From NCBI GenBank assembly GCA_046846435.1, contig CP128407.1:372001-436000 (forward strand): a stretch of 64,000 nt of DNA, in the 5' to 3' direction. The stretch is from Nanosynbacter sp963524495 (lineage in GTDB: Bacteria > Patescibacteriota > Saccharimonadia > Saccharimonadales > Saccharimonadaceae). The first letter of the stretch is position 1. Each line of letters starts with the position of its first letter. Of the stretch, positions 32,471-41,585 are shown piece by piece. The notes beneath the pieces are model-generated. The model was not told the origin of the DNA. It was given only the letters and a program-made list of their open reading frames with translations, and made no database searches. The position numbers and the translations under genes were made by a program.

Positions 32471-33644
32471 GAGTGGCCTCGCCGGGCTCGTTCGGGGTTG
32501 CGGCAACTCTCGGGAATAATTGTTGAAACTCCTCCGGAACGGCCGCCTTAAAGGTTTTTCGTTCACCTGATGGCAGCGTGATTTCCAGTTTGTGGGCGTG
32601 GAGCATCAGGCGGCTGGCGTTCGGTTTGCCGTAGACGCGGTCGCCGAGAATTGGTGTGTTCAGGTACGCCAGATGGACGCGGAGTTGGTGAGTGCGGCCG
32701 GTGGTGGGTTTAAGCTCAATTAGCGCCTGATTGTCAGTTGCTGCCAGTACGCGGTAGGTCGTCTGGGCGGGCTTACCGTTCGGGTCAATGCGGAAGGTGC
32801 TGGGTGCGGACGGGTTGCGGCCAATCGGTAGGTCAATCTTCGCGGCGGCTAGTTTCGGTACGCCGTCGGTTACCGCTAGGTAGGTTTTTTTGGCGGTGCG
32901 CTGGGCGAATTGCCGCTGTAAGTGGGCGGCGGCTTCAGTAGTTTTAGCGATAATCAGCACGCCCGAGGTGTCGCGGTCGAGCCGATGGACGATGCCCGGC
33001 CGGTCGGTGTCCGAGGCAAACGAAGTCTTGGGACGAATAATTTCCGCCACGGTTGGCTCGGTCGATAATCCACCTTTGGCGTGGGTCAGGAGGCCGCTGG
33101 GTTTATTCACAACCATCACGTCATCGTCTTCATATAACACTGGCAGCTCTGCACTCGCCTGCTCTTGTTCTGGCAGCTTGACGGCGATCTCGTCAGTCTC
33201 GTCAATCTCAAACTTTGGCGCCGTCACCACTTGATGATTAACCGAAACATAGCCGGCTTTGATGTATTTTTGCCAGAGGCTGCGCGAAATCGACGGGTCA
33301 AATGTCGTGGACAAGTGGATGTCTAGGCGCTGTTTGGTCGGTACAATTCGAAACATCATGACAAACTTGCCCTGAAACGGCGTCTCGGTAAAGCTCGGGT
33401 CAAGTGGATTTGGTAAAATCTCAGCGTTGGCGGGCTTATCGGGCCATAATTCATCAATTGATTCCTCGTCAACAATCGAGCCGTAGAGCACGGCGAAGTG
33501 CTGCTTATTCAAAATAAACTCCGCTACGATGTGCGACTCGTCCGTCTGAATCTTCAGGTGGCGCAAGGCCTTGACGGGCGTGTTGTCGTCTGCCAGCTGG
33601 TACAACCTGGCGATCTTGAGGACGGTGCGCGGCGAAATTTTCAC
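32463..33644 (-). CDS. RluA-family rRNA/tRNA pseudouridine synthase with extra N-terminal domain
   Basis: 393 aa from a GTG preceded by GAGGA. An S4-like domain (about 108-160, RSLWQKYIKAGYVSVNHQ) precedes the RluA catalytic domain with HRLDRDTSG (catalytic Asp), TGRTHQLRVHLA and GDRVYG. The first 100 residues are additional and not typical of RluA/RluD, with a basic helical start and an acidic VDEESIDELWPDKP. The target uridine is unknown. Overlaps holB by 8 nt. Confidence 0.9.
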   Translation of the reverse strand: MKISPRTVLKIARLYQLADDNTPVKALRHLKIQTDESHIVAEFILNKQHFAVLYGSIVDEESIDELWPDKPANAEILPNPLDPSFTETPFQGKFVMMFRIVPTKQRLDIHLSTTFDPSISRSLWQKYIKAGYVSVNHQVVTAPKFEIDETDEIAVKLPEQEQASAELPVLYEDDDVMVVNKPSGLLTHAKGGLSTEPTVAEIIRPKTSFASDTDRPGIVHRLDRDTSGVLIIAKTTEAAAHLQRQFAQRTAKKTYLAVTDGVPKLAAAKIDLPIGRNPSAPSTFRIDPNGKPAQTTYRVLAATDNQALIELKPTTGRTHQLRVHLAYLNTPILGDRVYGKPNASRLMLHAHKLEITLPSGERKTFKAAVPEEFQQLFPRVAATPNEPGEATHD

Positions 33645-33737
33645 GCAGCGTGTCCTCGGGTACTTAAACGGCTAGAAATGTGCGGCGCTTGATTTGGCGG
33701 CGTTCCTGGCTCAGTGAGAAAACTTGCTATCACTATG

Positions 33738-34913
33738 CTATCTCCGCAGCCCCACGGCTGTTTGGACGCGGTGCAAGGTTTCGTTGGCGACGAGGTTCAT
33801 GTCGTGCTCGCTGGACTCTAGTTTGCGTTCGATGGCTTGTTCGTCAACCGCGGCCAGGCGCGCCTGGAAATTGGCTAAGAATTCGGCAGTTTCATCGGCG
33901 ACGATGTGCTTGAAATCGCCATAGCGCTCCATACCGGTGAACTCGCTAATCGTCTGCTCTAGCGTGACGTCTCGCCCGGCGTCCTGGCGCACCAGCGTCA
34001 AAATCTCCAGCAAGTTGGAAATGCCGGGCTGGTTTTCCCTGTCGTATTGCACCTTGCCTAGCGAATCGGTGGCGGCGCTCATGATTTTTTTGTGGGCGGC
34101 TCGCGGGTCGTCGCCCAGGAAAATCACGCCTTTGCCGGTGTCGTCGGACTTGCTCATTTTTTTGGTCGGGTTGGCGAGGTCTTTGATGCGTAGGCCTTGG
34201 TCTTTACCGAAAAATCGGTGCTGTTCGGCGACCGGTTTGGGCACGACGAACAGGTCGCCGAATTTGCGGTTCATGCGCTCGGCGATGTCGCGGGTGAATT
34301 CCAAGTGCTGGGTTTGGTCGTCGCCGACTGGCACGTAGGTGGCGCCATAAAGCAAGATATCGGCGGCCATCAGGACTGGGTAGTTGAAGAGACCGACGGA
34401 AGTCGGCGATGTCTTGTTAAACCCATCGAATGCTGCGGCGAACAGCTTTATTGAGCCTCTTATATCTTTGTAGCTAACTGTGCTATTTATATCGTATTTT
34501 TTATCGCATCGCTGTAGTATAGTGTCAATGACCTCGTTAATGTCTATTATGTCGCTCTTATCCTTAAACTGCGTCATCCGGCTCATCTCGCCAAATCCGG
34601 TGAAGCAGTCCAAAATCCACGCCAGTTCGCTGTGGGCTGGGACGCGGCTTTGACGGTACAGATGAATCGCCTGGTTGTCCAGCGGCAGTCCGGCAGCCGT
34701 ATAAATCCGGGCGTTATTGAGAATGCTGTCATACAACTTGCTGTGGTCAATTGGCGTGGTAAAGCTGTGAAGATCAGGGATGAACAGATTGATATCATAA
34801 TCGGCCGAGCGGCGCTTCGCCATATCAACAATCGGTAAAATGGCGCCAAAATAATTGCCGATGTGAATATCGTTGTTGGCACGCACGCCAGTGAGGATGA
34901 CGAGTTTACTCAT
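33738..34913 (-). CDS. trpS: Tryptophanyl-tRNA synthetase
   Basis: 391 aa class Ic synthetase charging tRNA-Trp. HIGH-like NDIHIGNYFGA and KMSKSDD are both present, with DLHSFTTP and GDDQTQHLEFTRDIA between. Somewhat longer than the usual 330-350 aa. Start at 34913 is supported by TATAAT (34920-34925) ending 6 nt before it. That box contains the stop codon of the upstream methyltransferase gene. Confidence 0.96.
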   Translation of the reverse strand: MSKLVILTGVRANNDIHIGNYFGAILPIVDMAKRRSADYDINLFIPDLHSFTTPIDHSKLYDSILNNARIYTAAGLPLDNQAIHLYRQSRVPAHSELAWILDCFTGFGEMSRMTQFKDKSDIIDINEVIDTILQRCDKKYDINSTVSYKDIRGSIKLFAAAFDGFNKTSPTSVGLFNYPVLMAADILLYGATYVPVGDDQTQHLEFTRDIAERMNRKFGDLFVVPKPVAEQHRFFGKDQGLRIKDLANPTKKMSKSDDTGKGVIFLGDDPRAAHKKIMSAATDSLGKVQYDRENQPGISNLLEILTLVRQDAGRDVTLEQTISEFTGMERYGDFKHIVADETAEFLANFQARLAAVDEQAIERKLESSEHDMNLVANETLHRVQTAVGLRR

Positions 34914-34920
34914 AGTCTTA

Positions 34921-35883
34921 TTATACCATTGATTCGGCGAGAGTTGTTTTACGAAATGCCGCAACAAAAAACGCCTCAGTCAGCCTGCCCGGCATCAGGC
35001 GCAAGCAACCGCTTAGGTCATGCGTAAAAGCGCGGTCATTCCACGACTGGACGACAGGCACACGATGTGGCAGCGGTGCGATGTCAATCGGTACGAGGCT
35101 AGCATCAGACTGACGGCGCAGCAACCAGTCGACAACTGCTTCGTTCTCTTCTGGCGCCATGGTGCAGGTGCTGTAGACAAGCGTGCCGCCAGGTTTCAGC
35201 AGTCGCCAAGCCTCGAGGATGAGGCGTTTTTGCAGGTCACTCAGTCTCCGGATATGCGCCACCGACCAGCTGTCAAACAACGGAGTATCGCTGGCGTTCA
35301 GGCTCATCAGCCCTTCGCCAGAACATGGAGCGTCAAGTAGAATTTTGTCAAAGGCCTCCAGCTGACGACGGGAGAGATTTCTAGCATCAGCTAGCATATA
35401 TTCGGCTGAAACATTGAGCCGTTTGAGATTGGCCTGGAGCTTCATCAGGCGCGGCTTGGAATTGTCATTACAGACCAGGTTGGCTTGACCATTAGCTAGG
35501 GCTTGTATGTGGCTGGATTTACCGCCGGGCGCAGCGCAGAGATCGAGGATGCGTTCACCCGCCGCAGGTGCAAGCGCCAGTACTGGCAGCCAACTAGCGG
35601 CATTTTGGATGTAGCCGCGTCCGCTGTCAGCCAGCTGCTGATAATCAGCGAGGTGCTCCGGGATAATTTCATAACCATTTGGACACCAAGTAATCTGGCG
35701 AGCCAGCAGGTCGGGCGCGACTTCCCCGTCCATCAATGGATTGAGCCGAAAACTCTGGGTGCGGGTTTGTGCCAGCCTTGCCTCGACCTCGGCGCGAGAC
35801 AGACCGCTCCACTGCATCGTGCGATTGATCCAGAGCTCACGCTTTCTCTGGCGCTCCTGAACTGGGTCTTTACGCTTGGCCAT
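34921..35883 (-). CDS. RNA m5C methyltransferase, NOL1/NOP2/Sun (RsmB/RsmF-like)
   Basis: 320 aa. SAM-binding LDLCAAPGGKSSHIQ, the catalytic pair of Cys in LLDAPCSGEG and YSTCTMAPEENE, and ILLDAPC context identify a cytosine-5 RNA methyltransferase, probably rRNA-directed. The short N-terminus (KRKDPVQERQRKRELW) is basic. The start at 35883 overlaps the upstream hydrolase gene by 14 nt. Confidence 0.93.
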   Translation of the reverse strand: MAKRKDPVQERQRKRELWINRTMQWSGLSRAEVEARLAQTRTQSFRLNPLMDGEVAPDLLARQITWCPNGYEIIPEHLADYQQLADSGRGYIQNAASWLPVLALAPAAGERILDLCAAPGGKSSHIQALANGQANLVCNDNSKPRLMKLQANLKRLNVSAEYMLADARNLSRRQLEAFDKILLDAPCSGEGLMSLNASDTPLFDSWSVAHIRRLSDLQKRLILEAWRLLKPGGTLVYSTCTMAPEENEAVVDWLLRRQSDASLVPIDIAPLPHRVPVVQSWNDRAFTHDLSGCLRLMPGRLTEAFFVAAFRKTTLAESMV

Positions 35884-36691
35884 AATCATCCCCAGTGACG
35901 TGCCGATTAATGGCCTGGACGACGAATTGACCGTAGCGTCTATCAATTTCATGACTTGCTAACATTTTAGTGACGGCGATGTGCTTTTGTTTTGCTAATT
36001 TTCGTAGGTTTTTGTTGATAATGACTGGGTCAAATTGCCCATAAAATATTTCAACCGGCATCGTCAATTCGGCAATTTCCGTCAGCGCTTTTTGGTTGAT
36101 GATGGCTGCGTCTAAGGTGTCGAGAAAGATTGGCAAATTTGACTCATCGACGAGAAAGCCAGGGTTGAATAGCTTATATTTTTTAGCAAAATCGCTGGCG
36201 ATCACCTTGCCGAGCGCTGGTTTATCGATAATTTTTTGGTATAGGCTGCGCAGTTGGCGTTCAGCCAGGCGATCCTTGCCTTGTTGGTGGTACAGCGGTG
36301 GACTGCACAGGATGAGCGAGTCGATCAATGAAGGATAATATCGGGCGGCGTGTACCGCCACGAGCGCCCCTAAGCTATGGCCAACCAAGATGATTCGTCC
36401 ATCGACTTTCTGCTGTGCCAAGGTTGCGACTAGTGAATCGACCTGCGTTTTGACGTCATAGGTCTTCCAGTGCGGTCGCGGCGAATTGCCAAAACCCAGT
36501 AAGTCGACTGCCAGTACGCGAGTCGTTTTATCAATCCTACGACGCCCTACGACTCGCTGCCACATCGCTGATAAACTCCCGATACCATGAATCAACACGA
36601 CGGTGGCGCGAGGCTGTTTCGGTGTTTGAAAATCATGCACGTATAGTTTATACGGGACGCGCAGCCAGCGATGGATAAGTCGGTCGAACAT
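35870..36691 (-). CDS. Alpha/beta hydrolase
   Basis: 273 aa. Oxyanion-hole motif VLIHGIGSLSAMW, nucleophile elbow GHSLGA, Asp in FYGQFDPVI and a late His (ASHEIDRRY). Substrate unknown; lipid, peptide or lactone esters are all possible. The start at 36691 follows TACTAT by 6 nt, within the end of the preceding hydrolase gene, so it may be transcribed both alone and with it. Confidence 0.88.
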   Translation of the reverse strand: MFDRLIHRWLRVPYKLYVHDFQTPKQPRATVVLIHGIGSLSAMWQRVVGRRRIDKTTRVLAVDLLGFGNSPRPHWKTYDVKTQVDSLVATLAQQKVDGRIILVGHSLGALVAVHAARYYPSLIDSLILCSPPLYHQQGKDRLAERQLRSLYQKIIDKPALGKVIASDFAKKYKLFNPGFLVDESNLPIFLDTLDAAIINQKALTEIAELTMPVEIFYGQFDPVIINKNLRKLAKQKHIAVTKMLASHEIDRRYGQFVVQAINRHVTGDDYGQA

Positions 36692-36695
36692 AGTT

Positions 36696-37739
36696 CTATA
36701 GTACCTGGTTGGTGAAATTAACAATAGCTTCGATAAACCGTCGTGGATTAAAGACGTGGATGACATGTTTGGCGGCGATTTTTTGATAGTGCATTTGCGG
36801 CGCTAACTGCTGGATATGTTTCGCATCGTCATAATCCATAGCACCCACCAAGCCGTACTGTGGCAGTCGCTGCCAGTCGGCATGCAATACCAGGAGTGGA
36901 CAGCGGACAGCTTTTAGCGCTTGAGCGTGATCAAAATTACCGTACATACGACCATCAACAAAGGCCCGACCAAAATCTGGATCGTACATCTTGAGTGAGG
37001 TGAATTGCAGCTTCAATATATATGGTATATACCACTGATCAAGAGCAATTGGGTCACCAGGATGACGTTTTTCAGTTTGTTTGAGCTTCTTTGAAAGCCA
37101 ACGGACAAACCACTGTGGCATTCTTTTCACGCGGCGTTCGTTAATGGGCATGATTTGATTAGCATAGTAGTTGGCCAGATCACGATGGTGGATGTCTCCG
37201 ATGGCTTCAACCGTATGTTTGATGCCATTATATACAAATTTATCTTGATCACGAAAACGTGGCATCTCGGTCGAGAACACTGGCGCATCCTCTAAGACAG
37301 CAGCCGACACCCATTGACTAGCATGAGCTGCGCACCATAACGCAATGATGCCGCCAGATGAATTGCCTGACAGGATAGCTGGCTGCTTGATAACTGTGCT
37401 GATGAATTCCGCTACGTCTTCGCTAACAGTGTCCCAGGTATAATCACCGGGCGTCCAGCTGCTGCGTCCGTGTCCGCGAACATCAATGGCAAATACCCAA
37501 AATTGCTTGGCAAGTATGGGTAAGACCTTATGATAGCTTTGCCAGGTTCCCATTTGAGCGGGTATTAACACTAATGGAGGACTATTTTTAGGGCCTTCAA
37601 CATAGTTCATAGTTATGTGGCTCAGCTCCGCCTGCTTTTCCGCAAAACCTGCCGTGCGAATACGTTTAGATATGGCTAGTGGCTTATGTAGATACGGATT
37701 GGCATAGTTGTGTTTGAGACTGACCCGCTTATCTTTCAT
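36696..37739 (-). CDS. Alpha/beta hydrolase
   Basis: 347 aa, clearly different from the neighbouring hydrolase. VLIPAQMGTWQSYHKVL holds the oxyanion loop, VRGHGRS follows, and SGNSSGG is the nucleophile elbow; AAKHVIHVFNPRRF supplies the His. The first 45 residues are a basic lead (KDKRVSLKHNYANPYLHK). Leaderless: TATAAT (37747-37752) ends 7 nt before the ATG. It resembles haloperoxidase/peroxidase-like hydrolases; substrate unknown. Confidence 0.87.
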   Translation of the reverse strand: MKDKRVSLKHNYANPYLHKPLAISKRIRTAGFAEKQAELSHITMNYVEGPKNSPPLVLIPAQMGTWQSYHKVLPILAKQFWVFAIDVRGHGRSSWTPGDYTWDTVSEDVAEFISTVIKQPAILSGNSSGGIIALWCAAHASQWVSAAVLEDAPVFSTEMPRFRDQDKFVYNGIKHTVEAIGDIHHRDLANYYANQIMPINERRVKRMPQWFVRWLSKKLKQTEKRHPGDPIALDQWYIPYILKLQFTSLKMYDPDFGRAFVDGRMYGNFDHAQALKAVRCPLLVLHADWQRLPQYGLVGAMDYDDAKHIQQLAPQMHYQKIAAKHVIHVFNPRRFIEAIVNFTNQVL

Positions 37740-37824
37740 ATTGCTTATTATATACTTTTCCTATGGAATAACAAAACACCTCGCCAAGGTTGGTGGCGAG
37801 GTGTCTGTGTATCGCAAACGAAGC

Positions 37825-38223
37825 TTAACGCTTGGAGAATTGTTCGCGCTTGCGGGCAGAACGCAGACCATATTTCTTGCGCTCTTTTTCACGTGGGTCA
37901 CGCTTGAGCAGCTCAGCCTTCTTCAGGACTGGACGCAAGTCAGCGTGAGCAGCCGTCAATGCTTTGGCGATACCAAGCTTGATGGCGTCAACTTGACCAG
38001 CGAGACCACCACCTTTCACCAAGATGGTAACATCGTATTCCTTTTGCTTGCTGACGATAGCTAGCGGGTCGGTTACTTCAGCGAGCAAGGTCTTGTTGCC
38101 ATCCAAGTACTCAGCGGCTGCTTTGCCGTTGATGGTGATAGTACCTTTGCCAGGAAGCAAGCGAACACTTGCTGAAGCGCTTTTGCGTCGTCCCAAGCCA
38201 TAGAAATAGGTATCAGTAGCCAT
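37825..38223 (-). CDS. rpsI: 30S ribosomal protein S9
   Basis: 132 aa. FYGLGRRKSASASVRLLPG at the start and the basic C-terminal tail KKYGLRSARKREQFSKR that reaches the P-site tRNA are typical. Downstream of rplM by 1 nt. Confidence 0.97.
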   Translation of the reverse strand: MATDTYFYGLGRRKSASASVRLLPGKGTITINGKAAAEYLDGNKTLLAEVTDPLAIVSKQKEYDVTILVKGGGLAGQVDAIKLGIAKALTAAHADLRPVLKKAELLKRDPREKERKKYGLRSARKREQFSKR

Positions 38224-38224
38224 A

Positions 38225-38656
38225 TTACTTTACCTCAACTTTCTCTGGGGTTTGTGCTGTGTGAGCATGCTCGCTGCCAGCAAATACGCGCAGGCGCTTG
38301 AGGCGTTCTGCTTGCAATTTGTTCTTTGGCAACATGCCTTTGACAGCTTCTTCAATAATTCGTTCTGGGTGGCGTTCACGCATTTCTTTGAACTGCGTTT
38401 CTTTGATGCCGCCTGGGAAACCACTGTGACGGTAGTAGTACTTGTCGGTTTCCTTGTAACCAGTAACGACGGTGTTTGCAGCGTTGATAACTACGACATA
38501 GTCACCGCCATCAACGTGTGGCGTGTAGGTTGGCTTGTATTTACCGGTCAGGTGTTTAGCAATTTCAGTCGCCAAACGTCCTAGTGGCAATTCGCTCGCG
38601 TCAAACAATACCCAGCGGCGAGAAACGTCAGATGGTTTTTGTGAATAAGTCTTCAT
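38225..38656 (-). CDS. rplM: 50S ribosomal protein L13
   Basis: 143 aa from ATG 38656, which has AAGGAGGAG at good spacing; a longer frame extends upstream into rplQ without family similarity. VLFDASELPLGRLATEIAKHL, DYVVVINA and GMLPKNKLQAERLKRL are L13 signatures. Cotranscribed with rpsI. Confidence 0.97.
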   Translation of the reverse strand: MKTYSQKPSDVSRRWVLFDASELPLGRLATEIAKHLTGKYKPTYTPHVDGGDYVVVINAANTVVTGYKETDKYYYRHSGFPGGIKETQFKEMRERHPERIIEEAVKGMLPKNKLQAERLKRLRVFAGSEHAHTAQTPEKVEVK

Positions 38657-38657
38657 C

Positions 38658-39047
38658 TTATTTCTCCTCCTTCTGCTGTCTTGGTTTGATGTCGTCGACA
38701 AACTCGATGATTGCCATTTGCGCGCCGTCGCCAACACGTAGGCGTGTTCGTTCAACGCGAACGTGTCCGCTGGTGCGACCGCTCAGCTGTGGGGCAATTT
38801 CATCAACGAGCTTGTAGGCAGCAGCGCGAGTGCTGAGTGCTGCGATCACCTGGCGGCGGCTTGCCAAATCGCCCTTCTTCGCCTTGGTGATGATTTTTTC
38901 AATGTGGCGCTTCAGCTCTTTGGCTTTCGGCAAGGTGGTCTCGATTTTGCCGTGCTCGACCAGGCTGGTTGCCAGGCCCCTCAGCAAGGCTCGTCGTTGA
39001 TCACGCTCACGGCCGAACTTGCGCCCTTGATATCCGTGTCTATGCAT
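38658..39047 (-). CDS. rplQ: 50S ribosomal protein L17
   Basis: 129 aa. RKFGRERDQRRALLRGLATSL and the closing VRVERTRLRVGDGAQMAIIE are L17 motifs. Follows rpoA by 2 nt and leads into rplM, so the alpha operon continues into the L13-S9 genes. Confidence 0.97.
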   Translation of the reverse strand: MHRHGYQGRKFGRERDQRRALLRGLATSLVEHGKIETTLPKAKELKRHIEKIITKAKKGDLASRRQVIAALSTRAAAYKLVDEIAPQLSGRTSGHVRVERTRLRVGDGAQMAIIEFVDDIKPRQQKEEK

Positions 39048-39049
39048 AG

Positions 39050-39967
39050 TTAAAACTCCAACTCCGCCATCTTGTCACGTACTTCATCCAGCGCCTTTGA
39101 GCCAAAGCCTTTCAATTCTCGCAAATCTTGCTCGGTCAACGTCACCAGGTCGCGAATGGTGCGGATTTCATTGTTAATCAGCGCGTTTGTCGTGCGGGCG
39201 CTGAGGTTTAATTCTTCAATTGACATGTCAAGTTCCGAATCATCTGCCTCGTCGTTACCCAGCGCTGGCGCACCAGTTACCACAGTCGAGCCTGCCAGCG
39301 CGCTATATTGGCTGACGAGGATAGCCGCTGCTTCCTCAAAGGCTTCGCGCGGTGTCAATGTGCCGTCGGTCTCCACCGTCAGGGCGAGCTTCTCGAGGTT
39401 GGTCTCGTCGCCAACGCGTGTCGAGTCAACCTTGTAGCGAACGCGCAGCACCGGTGTAAAGATAGCGTCGAGCGCGATCATGTCGGAGTGCAACCGATTG
39501 GCACTCGACTCTTCAATCGTCTGATAGCCACGGCCAGCTTCTGCCACCAAGTCCATGATGACGGTCTTGTTCGGATCATCAATGGTAGCGATGATGTGGT
39601 CTGGGTTAACAACTTCTACTTCGCCGTTTGCTTGGATGTCGCCAGCGGTGATAACACCACCAGTTTTCTCCAGACGCAACTCAACTGGCTCGTCAGTGTG
39701 AACGCGGAGTCGCACACCCTTTAGGTTCAGCATGATGTCAACGACATCTTCTTTGACGCCCTCGACAGTGGTGAACTCGTGTGTCGCACCCTCGATACGA
39801 AAGGCAACGATCGCGCCACCGCGAATGCTCGAGAGCAAGACGCGGCGCATTGAGTTACCCAGCGTATTGCCATAGCCGGCGTGCATCGGCTCGATCAGAA
39901 AGGTTACACTGGTCGCGGAAATATCATCAACGCTCGCGAGTGCTGGATTGTAAATTGCTTTTGCCAT
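39050..39967 (-). CDS. rpoA: RNA polymerase subunit alpha
   Basis: 305 aa. N-terminal dimerisation domain with GYGNTLGNSMRRVLLSSIRG; C-terminal domain with LNLSARTTNALINNEIRTI and LKGFGSKALDEVRDKM, which contacts UP elements and activators. A short acidic linker joins them. Downstream of rpsD in the alpha operon. Confidence 0.98.
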   Translation of the reverse strand: MAKAIYNPALASVDDISATSVTFLIEPMHAGYGNTLGNSMRRVLLSSIRGGAIVAFRIEGATHEFTTVEGVKEDVVDIMLNLKGVRLRVHTDEPVELRLEKTGGVITAGDIQANGEVEVVNPDHIIATIDDPNKTVIMDLVAEAGRGYQTIEESSANRLHSDMIALDAIFTPVLRVRYKVDSTRVGDETNLEKLALTVETDGTLTPREAFEEAAAILVSQYSALAGSTVVTGAPALGNDEADDSELDMSIEELNLSARTTNALINNEIRTIRDLVTLTEQDLRELKGFGSKALDEVRDKMAELEF

Positions 39968-39988
39968 AATTCTTCCCTAACCCTTCTT

Positions 39989-40609
39989 TTATCGTGAGTA
40001 ATACTCAACAATTAATTGCTCGTTGATGTCAGCTTCTGCTTCCTCGCGCTTTGGCAGTCCAGTCACTTCAATCTTCAGCTTCTTGCTATCGCTCTTCAGC
40101 CAGCTCAGCGGACCTTGGATTGAATTATTGATCACATCATCAATCCGCGTGAAGTACTCAGATTTGGTGCTCTTTGGACGAACGGTGATAACATCGCCAG
40201 CCTTAACACGAATCGATGGGATATCGACGCGGCGGCCGTTTAGTTCAAAGTGGCCGTGGCTGACTAGTTGGCGAGCAGCGCGGCGGCTAACAGCGAATCC
40301 AGAACGATAAACGACATTATCCAAGCGGCGCTCCAGCAGCTTGAGCAGATTTTCGCCTGCCAAACCTTCTTGGGCGCGAGTTGCTTCATTCATCAACCGC
40401 GCAAATTGCTTTTCAACCAAACCGTAAAGCCGGCGAACCTTTTGCTTTTCGCGCAGCTGCGTAGCATACAGGCTTGGCTTACTTTGGCGGCCGTGTGCGT
40501 GTTGGCCTGGAATGCCAGATTTTCGTGCCAAAACTTTATGTGCTTTTGGATGAAGCGCATAACCTTCGCGGCGGCTTTGCTTGACAATCGGTGAATTATC
40601 TCGTGCCAT
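39989..40609 (-). CDS. rpsD: 30S ribosomal protein S4, Cys-free
   Basis: 206 aa. The S4 domain is clear (RLDNVVYRSGFAVSRRAARQ, HFELNGRRVDIPS). The N-terminal QSRREGYALHPKAHKVLARK aligns with the zinc-knuckle region of C+ S4, but all Cys are replaced. S4 nucleates 30S assembly and can autoregulate the alpha operon in other bacteria. Confidence 0.97.
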   Translation of the reverse strand: MARDNSPIVKQSRREGYALHPKAHKVLARKSGIPGQHAHGRQSKPSLYATQLREKQKVRRLYGLVEKQFARLMNEATRAQEGLAGENLLKLLERRLDNVVYRSGFAVSRRAARQLVSHGHFELNGRRVDIPSIRVKAGDVITVRPKSTKSEYFTRIDDVINNSIQGPLSWLKSDSKKLKIEVTGLPKREEAEADINEQLIVEYYSR

Positions 40610-40611
40610 AA

Positions 40612-41001
40612 TTATGCCCTCCGTGCCTTTCGTGGACGAACACCGCCGTGAGGTACGCCAGTTACGTCCTTAATGCTTTCTACTGAGATGTCGAAAGCGC
40701 CAACCGCACGAATAGCGGCGTCACGGCCCAAGCCGACACCTTTGACGAAAACGTCAACTGATTTCAAACCATACTGAGTTTTCGCAGCTTCAGCAGCTTT
40801 TTCAGCAGCAACCTGTGAAGCATAGGCGGTGCCTTTTTTGCTGCCGCGGAAGCCGCATGCACCAGCTGATGAAGCGGTCAACACATTACCCTTCTTGTCT
40901 GAAAAGGTAACAATGGTGTTGTTAAATGTTGCTTGAATATGCAGCTGACCAGCTGGGACTGATCGGCGCTGCTTTTTCTTGGTAGATTTTGCGTCTGCCA
41001 T
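40612..41001 (-). CDS. rpsK: 30S ribosomal protein S11
   Basis: 129 aa. LHIQATFNNTIVTFSDKKGN, AYASQVAAEKAAEAAK and GVPHGGVRPRKARR are S11 hallmarks. It forms part of the platform and E-site region of the 30S subunit. Confidence 0.98.
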   Translation of the reverse strand: MADAKSTKKKQRRSVPAGQLHIQATFNNTIVTFSDKKGNVLTASSAGACGFRGSKKGTAYASQVAAEKAAEAAKTQYGLKSVDVFVKGVGLGRDAAIRAVGAFDISVESIKDVTGVPHGGVRPRKARRA

Positions 41002-41016
41002 TTCTTAGTCCTTTCT

Positions 41017-41403
41017 TTAGGTCTTACTTGCTGCTTTTGGTTGTGTACCGCCCACGGCGATGGCGCGACCCTTGCGAGTTCGTGCATTCGTACGAGTCCG
41101 CTGTCCGCGTGTCGGCAGTCCTGCTTTGTGGCGAAGACCGCGATAGGCGTTGATATCCTTCAAGCGCTTAATATTATTCGTCACCAAGCGCTGGAGATCA
41201 CCTTCGACGGTGTATTCGCTGTCGATAATTTCGCGAATCTTGTTTTCTTCAGCCTCGGTGAGATCTTTCACCCGAGTGGTCGGCTCTACGTTCGCCGCCG
41301 CAAGGATGCTCGAAGCGTGCTTTGGCCCAATCCCATAAATATAGGTGAGCGCGATTTGCACTTGCTTCTCTGTTGGGATAACTACCCCAGCAATTCGAGC
41401 CAT
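41017..41403 (-). CDS. rpsM: 30S ribosomal protein S13
   Basis: 128 aa. ALTYIYGIGPKHASSIL, YRGLRHKAGLPTRGQRTRTN and the basic tail identify S13, which bridges to L5 and contacts tRNA. Starts 2 nt after the rpmJ stop. Confidence 0.98.
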   Translation of the reverse strand: MARIAGVVIPTEKQVQIALTYIYGIGPKHASSILAAANVEPTTRVKDLTEAEENKIREIIDSEYTVEGDLQRLVTNNIKRLKDINAYRGLRHKAGLPTRGQRTRTNARTRKGRAIAVGGTQPKAASKT

Positions 41404-41405
41404 GC

Positions 41406-41534
41406 TTAACCCTGCCTTTGCTTGTTCTTAGGTTTTCTTTTGTTGATGACATACAGTCGCCCTTTGCGGCGGACTAGCTTGTCACCTTTCTTGGGATCTT
41501 TGTCGATCTTCTTGACACTTGCACGAACTTTCAT
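41406..41534 (-). CDS. rpmJ: 50S ribosomal protein L36, Cys-free form
   Basis: Only 42 aa. It begins MKVRASVKKI and ends KNKQRQG exactly like L36, with RRKGRLYVI in the middle. The zinc ligands are gone: D11 and P14 replace the first Cys pair, and Asn stands at both later ligand positions (Cys and His). It is slightly longer than the canonical 37-38 aa. Located in its usual place between infA and rpsM. Confidence 0.95.
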   Translation of the reverse strand: MKVRASVKKIDKDPKKGDKLVRRKGRLYVINKRKPKNKQRQG

Positions 41535-41585
41535 AAAGTGCTCTGAAATCTCCCTTCCCGAGTAAACCCGAGATTATCGTTAGTA

